DNA from: Glacieibacterium sp038210595
Lineage (GTDB): Bacteria; Pseudomonadota; Alphaproteobacteria; Sphingomonadales; Sphingomonadaceae
Direction of reading: 5' to 3'
NCBI GenBank assembly: GCA_038210595.1
Contig: JBBQWN010000002.1
Coordinates: 62,001-126,000, forward strand
Length of the DNA: 64,000 nucleotides
Made by a program: the position numbers and the translations under genes. The notes below the pieces were generated by a model. The model saw only the letters and a program-made list of their open reading frames with translations. It ran no database searches and was not told the origin of the DNA. Positions 35,295 to 43,762 of the stretch are shown here, piece by piece. The number at the start of each line of letters is the position of its first letter. Positions within the stretch are counted from its first letter, which is position 1.

Positions 35295-37332
35295 CTTCGA
35301 CTATGGCGACGGCGCGACGACGCTCGGCGGGGCGCCGTTCAGCTTTCCCGACCCGGTCACGCCGAACTGGCGGCAGCTTTGGCAGGCCATCGTCGGCCAT
35401 GTCGCGCTGACCCCCGACGAGCAGACCAAGACCGAGTTGCTCGACCAGTTCGCGCGCCGCTTCGGGGTCCGCACGCTGGGCTTTGTGAACGCGCACGCGA
35501 TGAATCAGTGCGTCGTCGATCCGGCGTTCGCCGCCGACATACTGGCGCTTGGCAGCGTCGTGCGCGACGGTATCGGCGTCCAAGCGCTGTACCGCCTGCT
35601 CGGCCGGCGCGCCGGTCTCAACCTGAACGGCACCGACCTGCTGCCTGAGCTGATCTCTCGCTTCGCCGGCAAGCGCGTCGCGGTATTCGGCACGCAATTG
35701 CCGCTGGCCGAGCGCGTCGGCGAGAAATTGCGCGTTGAGCTGGGCTGCGAGCCGATCGCGGCGCATGGTTTCCACGCCGATGGCTATTACGTCGATCTGG
35801 TCGCGCGGACGCGGCCGGCGCTGGTCATTCTCGGCATGGGCATGCCCAAGCAGGAGCGTGTCGCACGGCTGATGAAGCAGGCGTTGCACCAGGATGTTGC
35901 GATCGTCTGCGGCGGTGCCATCCTCGACTTTCTGTCGGGACATATTACGCGCGCGCCGTTATGGATGCGCCGCGCTGGCATGGAGTGGGTATTTCGCTTG
36001 GGTCTCGAACCGCGCCGCCTTTTCCGCCGTTATGTGATGGGCAATCCGATCTTTCTGCTGCGCTCGGCGATCCTTGCGCTGCGCGGCGCGGGGACCGGCA
36101 GGCCCGCCCGCCGCAGCCTGCAAATGCCGGCGGCGGCGCGCCCGGTCCTGCCGCCGCACGGGATCGGCGGACCGCTCGCCGCGACGACGCTCGACCGGCT
36201 GGCGACGCGGCCGACGAACAGTGCCGAGATCGTCACGCTGCCGACACCGCCGGTCCGGCCGCGGCGGCCGCAACCGTCGGTGTTCTCCGCCAACCGGCCC
36301 GTCGTCGAACGCGACGACCTGTATGGGCGCGGTGAGGACCTGGCGCGCTTGCAGGCGCGGGTGCTGGATCAGCGCGGCAGCGCGTTGATCTATGGGCCGC
36401 GCGGCTATGGCAAGACCTCGCTGGTGCGGGTGTTCGGCGAGGTCGCGGATTCGCTCGGCCATGTCGTGATCTACGCCTCGTGCTCGCGCGGCGTCGGCTT
36501 CGACAACCTGCTGCGCAGCTATCTCACCGAGCTCGCCGCCGAGATCGGCACGCCCATGCCCGACGCGGGGACGCCGCTGACGGTGCCCTCGGTCGCCGCC
36601 ATCCTCGCCGCGGTCGGCGAGCATTCGGTCGTGTTCATTCTCGACGAGTTCGACCGCGTCGACCGTGACGACACGCGGGAAAGTGTCGTCGAGCTGATCA
36701 AGGACGTTTCCGATCTGACCGGCTCGGTGCGTTTCCTGCTGGTTGGCGTGGCCACCGATTCGGCGCACATCCTCGGCTATCACCCGTCGGTCCATCGCTG
36801 CCTCAGCTGCGTGCCGCTGTCGCGCCTGTCGCATGACGCGATCGAGACGCTGTTCCGCGACAAGGCCGGCCGTGACGCGATCGACATTCCCGCGCCGATG
36901 GTCTCCGCGATCGTCGCGCTGGTCGCTGGCTCGGCCTATCACGCCCAGCTGATCGGACAGAAGCTGGCGGGCGGCAGCCGCGACGCGCCGGTCGACGCGG
37001 CGCGCTTCAACGCAGTGCTCGACGAGATCGTCGAGGACAATGCCCGGATCGATGCCGGCTTCGCCCGCCTGCGCGCCGAATTCGGCAGCCCCGGGCCCGG
37101 CCGCGATGCGTTGATGCGCCTCGCCGACAGCGCGCTCCGCGACAGCGAGGACCTCGTCCGTCCTGGCGCGATGGGCGACGGGCGTGTCGCGGAATTCTGC
37201 GCCGGTCTCGCCAGTATCGGCGTGCTCGAGGAGGCGGGGCCGCTCGCGGCTGGTGCCTATCGCTTCACCAACGCCTTCACACCGCAGCTGCTGACGATCC
37301 TCGCGCACCGTCAGGCGGCCGCGGCGGCCTAG
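35284..37332 (+). CDS. WecG/TagA-type glycosyltransferase fused to an AAA-type ATPase
   Basis: This single 682-residue frame holds two domains. Residues about 55-250 are a WecG/TagA/CpsF glycosyltransferase (GT26): FVNAHAMN, VVRDGIGVQALY, LNGTDLLPEL, LGMGMPKQE (183-191), GGAILDFLSG and RAPLWMRRAGMEWVFRLGLEP. Such enzymes add a sugar to a lipid-linked intermediate. After a Pro/Arg-rich linker (about 265-340) comes an AAA_16/STAND-like ATPase: YGRGEDLARLQ, Walker A GPRGYGKTS (371-379), Walker B VVFILDEFDRVD (449-460), RFLLVGVATDS, and a helical C-terminal domain. The start overlaps the pseudo-kinase gene by 11 bases. The ATPase might regulate or localise the transferase; no such fusion is known to me as standard. 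Confidence 0.88.
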   Translation: MWRDFDYGDGATTLGGAPFSFPDPVTPNWRQLWQAIVGHVALTPDEQTKTELLDQFARRFGVRTLGFVNAHAMNQCVVDPAFAADILALGSVVRDGIGVQALYRLLGRRAGLNLNGTDLLPELISRFAGKRVAVFGTQLPLAERVGEKLRVELGCEPIAAHGFHADGYYVDLVARTRPALVILGMGMPKQERVARLMKQALHQDVAIVCGGAILDFLSGHITRAPLWMRRAGMEWVFRLGLEPRRLFRRYVMGNPIFLLRSAILALRGAGTGRPARRSLQMPAAARPVLPPHGIGGPLAATTLDRLATRPTNSAEIVTLPTPPVRPRRPQPSVFSANRPVVERDDLYGRGEDLARLQARVLDQRGSALIYGPRGYGKTSLVRVFGEVADSLGHVVIYASCSRGVGFDNLLRSYLTELAAEIGTPMPDAGTPLTVPSVAAILAAVGEHSVVFILDEFDRVDRDDTRESVVELIKDVSDLTGSVRFLLVGVATDSAHILGYHPSVHRCLSCVPLSRLSHDAIETLFRDKAGRDAIDIPAPMVSAIVALVAGSAYHAQLIGQKLAGGSRDAPVDAARFNAVLDEIVEDNARIDAGFARLRAEFGSPGPGRDALMRLADSALRDSEDLVRPGAMGDGRVAEFCAGLASIGVLEEAGPLAAGAYRFTNAFTPQLLTILAHRQAAAAA

Positions 37333-38441
37333 CCGATCTTCGTTTCCGGGTAGCGCGCCGGGTCGAGCACCCGCGCGGCGACCTCGTCCCAGCTCGGGAA
37401 GGCGCGCGGCTCGACCTTGCCGGCCTGCGCCAGCGCCGCCGTCACCGCCGCCGCCATCGAGGCCGTATCGCCGATCGTGTAGCCGTGACGGTTGGGGTTG
37501 CTGCCGGCCGCGAACGCTGCGGTTACTGCGGGGCGCCCGAGATATTCGAACTGCGCCAGCTTCAGGCTCGAATCGGCGACATACTCCGCCCCGACCGCAT
37601 AGGTGTAGGGCGCGATGCCGAAGGTCGCGTGCTTCAGCCAGGCCAGTGTGTCGCGGAAGCGCATCTCCGGGTGGATATGCACGTTCGGTGGCGCGGCGAA
37701 ATTCGTGCCGCAGCCGATGACGTGGAAATCGACGTGCGGAAACAGTGGCGCGACGCGCACGAAGAAATCGGGGTCGAACAGCCCTGAGCCGACCGAGACA
37801 CCGTTCAGCGGCCTTGCGTAAGGGCTGGGGCCGATGCCGGCGAAGTCGGGCGGATGGACGCCGAAGCCTGCCAGGTACAGCCGGTCGGCAGCCCAGCTGA
37901 ACTCGCTCGCCAGCGCCGGCGAGCGCAGCGCGAAATGGTCGATCAGCGGACCGGCGGCGACCAGCTCCTGCTGCACCCGCGGATGCGCGCCGTGGGTGTC
38001 GAGCCGGTCGGTGCCGAAGTAGATGATTTTGGCCGCCGGGTTGAGCCGGCGGATGCGCCGCACATAGATCGCCGCGACGCTCGATTCGATGATGATCGCG
38101 TCGGCGGCGCGCATCGTGTCGTCGAACCAGCGGTTGGGCAGCGCCGCGAACAGCGGGAAGACGCGCCCCATAACGGCTGACAGCAACGGCTGCCGCGACG
38201 CGAACGGGTGGACGCTGGTCCGCCACAGATAGCAGGTGACGCCGTCGACGACCTCCGGCCGGTTGGCGCGGTCCCACAGGAAGACCCGCGAATCGCCGGT
38301 CCGCTTCGACAGCCGGCTGAAGCGGGTCGAGACGAACGACACCTCGTGGCCCAGCCTGACGAAGCCGTCGGTCAGTGCCTGGATGCTGGCGCGGCGGCTG
38401 GTGCGATAGTCATGGAAACCGGACAGGACGACGATGCGCAT
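37329..38441 (-). CDS. gumK: GumK-like glucuronosyltransferase (GT70)
   Basis: This 370-residue protein follows Xanthomonas GumK closely: SGFHDYRTSRRASIQALTDG at the N-terminus, FSRLSKRTGDSRVFL, VTCYLWRTSVHPF, a FDPDFF segment, FHVIGCGTNF, ATFGIAPYTY, ADSSLKLAQFEYLGRPAV and a final RYPETKI. GumK transfers glucuronic acid from UDP-GlcA to the lipid-linked xanthan intermediate at the inner membrane. The gene is last in a minus-strand trio after a GT4 gene and an epimerase gene; its ATG shares one base with the upstream stop. It converges with the WecG fusion, overlapping its end by four bases. Acceptor and product are not known here. Confidence 0.88.
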   Translation of the reverse strand: MRIVVLSGFHDYRTSRRASIQALTDGFVRLGHEVSFVSTRFSRLSKRTGDSRVFLWDRANRPEVVDGVTCYLWRTSVHPFASRQPLLSAVMGRVFPLFAALPNRWFDDTMRAADAIIIESSVAAIYVRRIRRLNPAAKIIYFGTDRLDTHGAHPRVQQELVAAGPLIDHFALRSPALASEFSWAADRLYLAGFGVHPPDFAGIGPSPYARPLNGVSVGSGLFDPDFFVRVAPLFPHVDFHVIGCGTNFAAPPNVHIHPEMRFRDTLAWLKHATFGIAPYTYAVGAEYVADSSLKLAQFEYLGRPAVTAAFAAGSNPNRHGYTIGDTASMAAAVTAALAQAGKVEPRAFPSWDEVAARVLDPARYPETKIG

Positions 38442-39499
38442 CAGGCGGCCGCGGCACGGTAGAGGGTCAGGATCTCACCGGCGCGGCGTTCCCAGGTGAA
38501 GGCGTTCTCCACCGCCGCGACGGTCGCGTCCGAGACGGCGGTCGCGCTGGCGGCGGCGAGCTGACGGGCGAGCGCCGCCACGTCGCCGACGTCATGGGTG
38601 GTATCGAGCCCGGCCACGTCCATGATCGCGAGATTACCCGGGATGCGCGAGCACACCACCGGCAGCCGCGAAATCAGCATCTCGAGGAGCACGGTCGGCA
38701 GCCCCTCCTGCTCGGACGCGAGCACGAAGACATCGGCGCCGCCGATCATGCCGGTGACGCCGGCATCGTCGACGAAACCGTGGAAGGTGACGCGGTCGGC
38801 GACGCCCAGCTGCACCGCCAGTGCTTCCAGCGACGCCCGTTCGCTGCCCCTGCCGACAAGGTTGAAATGGCCCTGCGCCAGTTCCGGCCGGGCGAGCGCG
38901 GCGATGACGTCGCGCAGCCGCTTGACCGGATCGAGCCGCCCGACCGACAGGATCGCGGGCGACCCGGCGAGGCGCGGCGCGTCGGGCGCGGCGGCGGCGA
39001 TGGTCAGGTCGCTCAGCAGCACGCAATTGGGAATGATCACCGTCCGGTCGACCGGGATGCTGCGTGCCCGGTACCAGCCGCGCCAGACTTCGGTGAGCAG
39101 GATGGTGGCGCTGCTGCGCGCGACCAGGTGATGCTCGGCGGTCCGGTCCCACACCGCCTTGACCAGCGGGCCTCTCCCACCCTCGCCGTCGTAATAGGCA
39201 TGCGGCGTGTACAGCCAGCGCTTGCCCGCACGGCGGCACAGAACCGAGGCGATCGCTGCATAGGTCGAGCGCGCGCCGTGGATATGCACGACATCGGCCC
39301 AGTCGATATGCGCGCCGAGGCCGGTGGGTGGGCAGGTCACCGAGACATAGGGGCTGGTCACCAATTCCGGTGCGGGCGCGACGACGCGGACGTCGCAGCC
39401 CAGCCCGGTCAGCGCGCGCGCCAGCCCGTGGATGTGCCGCGCGGTGCCGCCGCCGCCGGTCAGCGGCTCGAAATCCTTGTGGACGTGGAGGACGCGCAT
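38441..39499 (-). CDS. Glycosyltransferase family 4
   Basis: This 352-residue GT-B enzyme starts at ATG 39499 (MRVLHVHKDFEPLTGGGGTARH), the standard GT4 beginning with the glycine-rich loop; earlier starts lie in the epimerase gene. The C-terminal half has ILSVGRLDPVKRL, FHGFVDDAGV and the E-x7-E motif EQEGLPTVLLE that contacts the nucleotide-sugar donor. It probably adds one sugar of the repeat unit on the cytoplasmic face. Donor cannot be read from sequence. It lies two bases after the epimerase gene and runs directly into gumK. Confidence 0.9.
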   Translation of the reverse strand: MRVLHVHKDFEPLTGGGGTARHIHGLARALTGLGCDVRVVAPAPELVTSPYVSVTCPPTGLGAHIDWADVVHIHGARSTYAAIASVLCRRAGKRWLYTPHAYYDGEGGRGPLVKAVWDRTAEHHLVARSSATILLTEVWRGWYRARSIPVDRTVIIPNCVLLSDLTIAAAAPDAPRLAGSPAILSVGRLDPVKRLRDVIAALARPELAQGHFNLVGRGSERASLEALAVQLGVADRVTFHGFVDDAGVTGMIGGADVFVLASEQEGLPTVLLEMLISRLPVVCSRIPGNLAIMDVAGLDTTHDVGDVAALARQLAAASATAVSDATVAAVENAFTWERRAGEILTLYRAAAA

Positions 39500-39501
39500 G
39501 G

Positions 39502-40500
39502 TCAGGCGGCGGCGCGCGGCGCGTCGCTTGCCAGGTAGCCGGTCGCGGTCATGATCTGCCGGAGCGCGTCGCGCAGCGTCCAGGCGGCGCGCCAGTCGCG
39601 GCGCTCGGCGAGCTTGGCGGGATCGCCAAGCTGCTGCAGCCGGTCGATCTTGCGGACCCGCGCCGGATCGGTGGCGATGACCACCTCGGCACCCATCAGA
39701 TCGCCGATCAGGCCGACCAGATCGGCGACCGAGGCTTCGCGGCCGCTGCACAGGTTGAACGCCTCGAAGTCGCGACCTTCGACGAAGCCGCCGAGCAGTG
39801 TCACCAGCCCCGACGCGACGTCGTCGACGAAGATGTAGTCGCGCTTGGGCGCGGTGTTGCCGAGCCGGATCTCGACGCGCGCACCGCCGCGGGCGACCTG
39901 CGCCAGGATGTCGGGGATCAGGTGGCCGTTGGGGTCGTTGGTGCCGATGGTGTTGAACAGTCGTGCGGCGACGGCGCGTCCGCCGCTGCGCCCGGCCCAG
40001 CCCGCGACCTGCGCCTCGTTGGCCAGTTTGGTGATCGAATAGACGTCGCTGGCCTTGAGCGGCGTCCGCTCCTCGTCGAGCGGGCCGCTATCCCACTGGT
40101 AGACCGCGCCGCTGGAGGCGAGCAGCACGTCGCGGACGCCCGCCGCCTGCGCCGCATCGAGCACCGACTGGGTGCCCATGACGTTGACGTCGAAGGCCAG
40201 CGCCGGCTTGGCCTCGCAGGTCGGGATATGGTGCACGGCGGCGAGGTGGACGATCGCCTGCGGCCGGTGCTCCGCGACGATGGCCGCGACGGCGTCGCGG
40301 TCGCGGATGTCGGCAACGATCGGCACCAGGCCGGGTGCAGCGGCGGGCAGCGGCATGCCGACCGACAGGTCGTCGAGCGCCACGACCTCGACGCCCAGAC
40401 CGGTCAGCAGCGGTACCACGCGCGACCCGATGAAACCCGCCGCGCCGGTGACCAGCACGCGGTCATGGGCGGGGCGCAGCGGCCGCAGCGAATCGGTCAT
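39502..40500 (-). CDS. NAD-dependent epimerase/dehydratase (UDP-sugar SDR)
   Basis: This 332-residue extended SDR starts at ATG 40500 (MTDSLRPLRPAHDRVLVTG). The Rossmann motif is VTGAAGFIGSRVV; the catalytic set is SSGAVY and YSITK (Tyr and Lys); FNTIGTNDPNGHLIP and FVDDVASGLVTLL match UDP-glucose 4-epimerase-like enzymes. It likely makes a nucleotide sugar for the transferases in its own operon. Whether it is a galactose, glucuronate or GlcNAc epimerase, or a dehydratase, cannot be told from sequence alone. Confidence 0.87.
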   Translation of the reverse strand: MTDSLRPLRPAHDRVLVTGAAGFIGSRVVPLLTGLGVEVVALDDLSVGMPLPAAAPGLVPIVADIRDRDAVAAIVAEHRPQAIVHLAAVHHIPTCEAKPALAFDVNVMGTQSVLDAAQAAGVRDVLLASSGAVYQWDSGPLDEERTPLKASDVYSITKLANEAQVAGWAGRSGGRAVAARLFNTIGTNDPNGHLIPDILAQVARGGARVEIRLGNTAPKRDYIFVDDVASGLVTLLGGFVEGRDFEAFNLCSGREASVADLVGLIGDLMGAEVVIATDPARVRKIDRLQQLGDPAKLAERRDWRAAWTLRDALRQIMTATGYLASDAPRAAA

Positions 40501-40701
40501 GGCGGGTCGGGCTCCAGAGCTGCACGCGAAGCGGTGCCGGATGGTGAAGGGCAGGGCAAGCCCGCCGCCGGGCGGACCTGCCACAGGATTGTGACAATTC
40601 CGGACAGCCGCGCCACAATCGTGCTGAACCGACCGTTGCGAAGCTTAGCCCGCGCCGCCGCCTGACGTGATTCCGGCCACGGTGTTGGCGGAGTGGCGGC
40701 G

Positions 40702-40953
40702 ATGCGGCGTTTGATCGTGGTGGTGGCAATGACGGTCTCCGCCTGTGCGGCAACGCCGCCGCCTTCGACCAGCGGCCTCGCCCCGCCCGCGCCGAGCTGG
40801 TTGGCCTTTTGCAGCCAGCACGGTGGCCCCTGCGATCCCGTGCCCGTCGCCGTCGCGATGCCCGACGGCGACCGCGCCCCGACGCCGCGCGGCTGGCGCG
40901 ACTATTGCCGCCGCACGCCCGGCGATGCCGCCTGCGCGCCGGTGTCCCGGTGA
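40702..40953 (+). CDS. Small cysteine-containing lipoprotein, unknown function
   Basis: This 83-residue protein starts at ATG 40702 (a GTG nine bases earlier is possible). The N-terminus MRRLIVVVAMTVSAC is a lipoprotein signal with Cys at position 15. The mature part is short and proline-rich with four further cysteines in WLAFCSQHGGPCD and DYCRR...AACAP. No family is recognised. Its stop overlaps the GTG start of a LapG-family protease gene (GTGA), so the two are probably made together. Confidence 0.62.
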   Translation: MRRLIVVVAMTVSACAATPPPSTSGLAPPAPSWLAFCSQHGGPCDPVPVAVAMPDGDRAPTPRGWRDYCRRTPGDAACAPVSR

Positions 40954-41414
40954 GACGCCTGCTGACGCTCCTGATCGCCGCGCTGCCGCTGCCCGCGCAC
41001 GCCGCGCCCGAGCTCGACGAGGCGCGCTGGGATCAGCTGACAACGCTGGCGCGCGCCATCCAGGCGCTGCCGGCGGTGCGTGACGACGAGCGTTTCCGCC
41101 GCGCCGAATACTGGCAGGCAGCGGATGCGCAGGGCGGCGACTGCGAGGACATGGCCCTGCTCGCCCGCGCCCGGCTGCTGGCACTGGGCTGGCCGGCGGC
41201 GGCGCTGCGGCTGGCGCTGGTGTGGACCGAAACGCGCGAATATCATGCCGTGCTGACGGTCGACGTCGTGCGCCACGGCGCGCCCGCGACCTACGTGATC
41301 GACAACCGCTTCGCCTGGGTGATCGGCTGGGACGCACTCAGCCGCCACGGCTACCGCTGGGACGTCCGCCAGAACGCCGGGCGGCCGGGCTGGAGCTACG
41401 TCGCTAAGCCTTGA
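40950..41414 (+). CDS. LapG-family periplasmic cysteine protease (BTLCP)
   Basis: This 154-residue exported protein begins at the GTG overlapping the lipoprotein stop; its signal peptide is MRRLLTLLIAALPLPAHA. The transglutaminase-like catalytic triad is visible: Cys in GGDCEDMALLARARLLALG, His in EYHAVLTV and Asp in YVIDNRFAWV. Family knowledge: LapG-type enzymes cleave large surface adhesins in the periplasm under c-di-GMP control through LapD. No lapD is in this window. It is shorter than Pseudomonas LapG. Substrate is unknown. It converges with the dehydrogenase gene, overlapping by 11 bases. Confidence 0.82.
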   Translation: MRRLLTLLIAALPLPAHAAPELDEARWDQLTTLARAIQALPAVRDDERFRRAEYWQAADAQGGDCEDMALLARARLLALGWPAAALRLALVWTETREYHAVLTVDVVRHGAPATYVIDNRFAWVIGWDALSRHGYRWDVRQNAGRPGWSYVAKP

Positions 41415-42723
41415 CGATGTTCGCTCCGGTCAGGCCGCGCGAGCCGCAGGCGTTGCGGGTGTCGACGATCAGCGTGTCGCCCGCCGCGATCGCGGCATAG
41501 TCGAAGCCGTCGTGGTCGGTGACGATGACCGCCGCGTCATAACCGCCAAGGTCCGCCACCGGCACGGCGCGCAGGCCGGTCAGTCCCGGATGCTCCCGCG
41601 ACGGCGGGATTTCGGGCACATGCGGATCGGCATAGTCGACATGGCAGCCGCGCGCCCGGAACAGCTCGATCAGCTTGACCGCGGGCGACTCGCGCATGTC
41701 GTTGACGTTCTTCTTGTACGCCAGGCCGAGCAGCAGCACCCGCGCGCCGTGCAGGCCGCGCCCGGCGCGGCGGTCCAGCGCCTGTGCGGTCTGCTCGACG
41801 ACATAGCGCGGCATGCCGGTGTTGATCTCGCCCGCCAGCTCGATGAAGCGCGTCGGAATGTCGAACTCGCGCGCCTTCCACGTCAGGTAGAACGGGTCGA
41901 TCGGGATGCAGTGGCCGCCCAGCCCGGGGCCGGGATAGAAGGGCATGTAGCCGAACGGCTTGGTCTTGGCGGCGTCGATCACTTCCCAGATGTCGATGCC
42001 CATCGCGGCGTAGACGGTCTTCATTTCGTTCACCATCGCGATGTTGACGGCGCGGAAGATGTTCTCGGTCAGCTTGACCGCCTCGGCGGCGCGGGTCGAC
42101 GACACCGGCACGATGCGCTGCGTCACCGCCGAATACAGCGCGCAGGCAAGGTCGCGCGCCGCCTGATCGTCTGCACCCACGACCTTGGGGGTGTTGCTGG
42201 CGCCGAAGTCGGGGTTGCCCGGATCTTCCCGCTCGGGTGAGAAGGCGAGGAAGTAATCGGTGCCGCACACCAGCCCCGTGCCGTCGAGGATCGGGCGCAC
42301 CGCCTCGGCCGTGGTGCCCGGCCAGGTCGTCGATTCGAGCACGACCAGCTGGCCGGGGCGCAGCGTCCTGGCGATCGTCGCGGCGGTGGCGGTGACGTAG
42401 GACAGGTCCGGCTCGCGGTGCTGGGTCAGCGGTGTCGGCACGCAGATGACGATGGCGTCGGCCTCGGCCAGGCGGGCGAAATCGGTGGTCGCGTCGAACT
42501 TGCCGCTCGCCGCCAGCGCTGCGACCCGCTCGCTCGGGATCGAGCTGAGATAGGTTTCGCCGGCCAGCAGCGCCGCGGGCTTGGCGGCATCGACATCGAA
42601 GCCGATGACGCGATAGCCGCCGCCGACACAGGCGATGCACAGCGGCAGCCCGACATAGCCGAGGCCGACCACCCCGACCGTGATGTCGCGCGCCTTGAAG
42701 CGGTCGAGCAGTGTCGTGTCCAT
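41404..42723 (-). CDS. UDP-sugar 6-dehydrogenase (WbpA-like, UDP-GlcNAc or UDP-Glc)
   Basis: This 439-residue enzyme has the NAD-binding start VGVVGLGYVGLPLCIA, the middle ESTTWPGTT and AEAVKLTENIFRAVNIAMVNE, and the catalytic cysteine in PGPGLGGHCIPIDPFYL. It ends with the UDP-binding domain (LLGLAYKKNVNDMRESPA). The pattern is closest to WbpA-type UDP-GlcNAc 6-dehydrogenases. Because a GumK-like glucuronosyltransferase is encoded nearby, oxidation of UDP-glucose to UDP-GlcA is an alternative. It is the last gene of the minus-strand OPX-GH5 group, 40 bases after GH5. Confidence 0.9.
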   Translation of the reverse strand: MDTTLLDRFKARDITVGVVGLGYVGLPLCIACVGGGYRVIGFDVDAAKPAALLAGETYLSSIPSERVAALAASGKFDATTDFARLAEADAIVICVPTPLTQHREPDLSYVTATAATIARTLRPGQLVVLESTTWPGTTAEAVRPILDGTGLVCGTDYFLAFSPEREDPGNPDFGASNTPKVVGADDQAARDLACALYSAVTQRIVPVSSTRAAEAVKLTENIFRAVNIAMVNEMKTVYAAMGIDIWEVIDAAKTKPFGYMPFYPGPGLGGHCIPIDPFYLTWKAREFDIPTRFIELAGEINTGMPRYVVEQTAQALDRRAGRGLHGARVLLLGLAYKKNVNDMRESPAVKLIELFRARGCHVDYADPHVPEIPPSREHPGLTGLRAVPVADLGGYDAAVIVTDHDGFDYAAIAAGDTLIVDTRNACGSRGLTGANIVKA

Positions 42724-42763
42724 GATATCCCCGTGGGTTGGTGGCCGCGCGACGTGCGTCCGA

Positions 42764-43762
42764 CTAAGGCCGCGCCGGCGACAGGAACGGCCTCAGCGTC
42801 GCCAGCTGCGGCGGCACTGCTGCGCCTAACGGATAGAGGTTGAAGACATAGGTCCCGAACCAGGCGCTGGATGCCCAGGCGGTCCAGCCGATCCATTCGG
42901 GCCGTGCCGCCATCGCCTGCAGCGCGGCGCGCAGTACCGGCTGGCACTCGGGCAGCGCACTGACGCCGAACTCGCTCAGGAACCCGCGGCCGTTCACCTC
43001 ACGCAGCCAGTCGCTTGCGACCGTGATCCGCCGCGTCGCCTCGTCGGGGCTGACGCAGGTCGCGCGGGTGCCGGATGAGTCCGTGTCGAAATACTGATGG
43101 AAGTCGAAGGCGAAATTATTGCCCGGATCGGTGAACGCGCCCAACGCCTCGGCATTCGACTGCAGGCCGATGCGCTTGCGCCACGAATGCGCACCCGACC
43201 AGTTGATGCCCGGCACCAGGATGAGATTCGCCGCGCCCGTGCCGCGAATGCTGCGCACCGCACGCGCCGCCATCGCCGCCCAATCGGCGGCCCCGATCCG
43301 CACCGGTTCGTTCATCAGCCCGAAGATGACGCGCGGGTTCGACCGGTAGCGCGCCGCCAGCCGTTCCCACAGATCGGCGAGCGCCGCCGCCGGCACCGTC
43401 GCAGAGCCCAGTGGCTGGCGCTGATAGCGGCCATAGTTATGGACATCGAGCACCACCGCCATGCCCATGCCGGTCGCAGTCGCGACGACGGCATCGACCC
43501 GGTTCATCTCCGCCGTATCGAGCGGGCCGGTCAGGCTTGGCTGGAGGCGTTCCCAGCGCATCGGCAAACGAATGGTGTTGACGCCCATGTCGCGAAAGGC
43601 GCGGATTTCGCCATAGGACGGATAGATATAGCCTTTGGCATAGACGCTGCGCAGGCCCCCGAACTCACCGCCCGCCAGATTGACGCCGGTCAGCCGTGGC
43701 GCAGCGCCGGCCGTCGCCGCCAGCCCCAGCGACAGCGCTGCGATGATCAGCCGATGGATCAA
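42764..43762 (-). CDS. Exported glycoside hydrolase family 5 enzyme
   Basis: This 332-residue protein starts at a TTG that overlaps the OPX stop (TTGA) and has a signal peptide (MIHRLIIAALSLGLAATAGA). The GH5 barrel shows NTIRLPMRWERLQP, VVLDVHNYGRY, the acid/base Glu in VIFGLMNEP, FDFHQYFD, and the nucleophile Glu in GRGFLSEFG. GH5 enzymes cleave beta-glycans such as cellulose or mannan. Placed between export and sugar-nucleotide genes it probably trims or edits the exopolysaccharide in the periplasm. No upstream ATG is available, so the TTG start seems real and coupled to OPX translation. Confidence 0.88.
   Translation of the reverse strand: MIHRLIIAALSLGLAATAGAAPRLTGVNLAGGEFGGLRSVYAKGYIYPSYGEIRAFRDMGVNTIRLPMRWERLQPSLTGPLDTAEMNRVDAVVATATGMGMAVVLDVHNYGRYQRQPLGSATVPAAALADLWERLAARYRSNPRVIFGLMNEPVRIGAADWAAMAARAVRSIRGTGAANLILVPGINWSGAHSWRKRIGLQSNAEALGAFTDPGNNFAFDFHQYFDTDSSGTRATCVSPDEATRRITVASDWLREVNGRGFLSEFGVSALPECQPVLRAALQAMAARPEWIGWTAWASSAWFGTYVFNLYPLGAAVPPQLATLRPFLSPARP

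Noticed and set aside
35959..38277. Long minus-strand frame crossing the WecG fusion and gumK
   Set aside because: Arg-rich shadow; both real genes in that stretch have family motifs in other frames.
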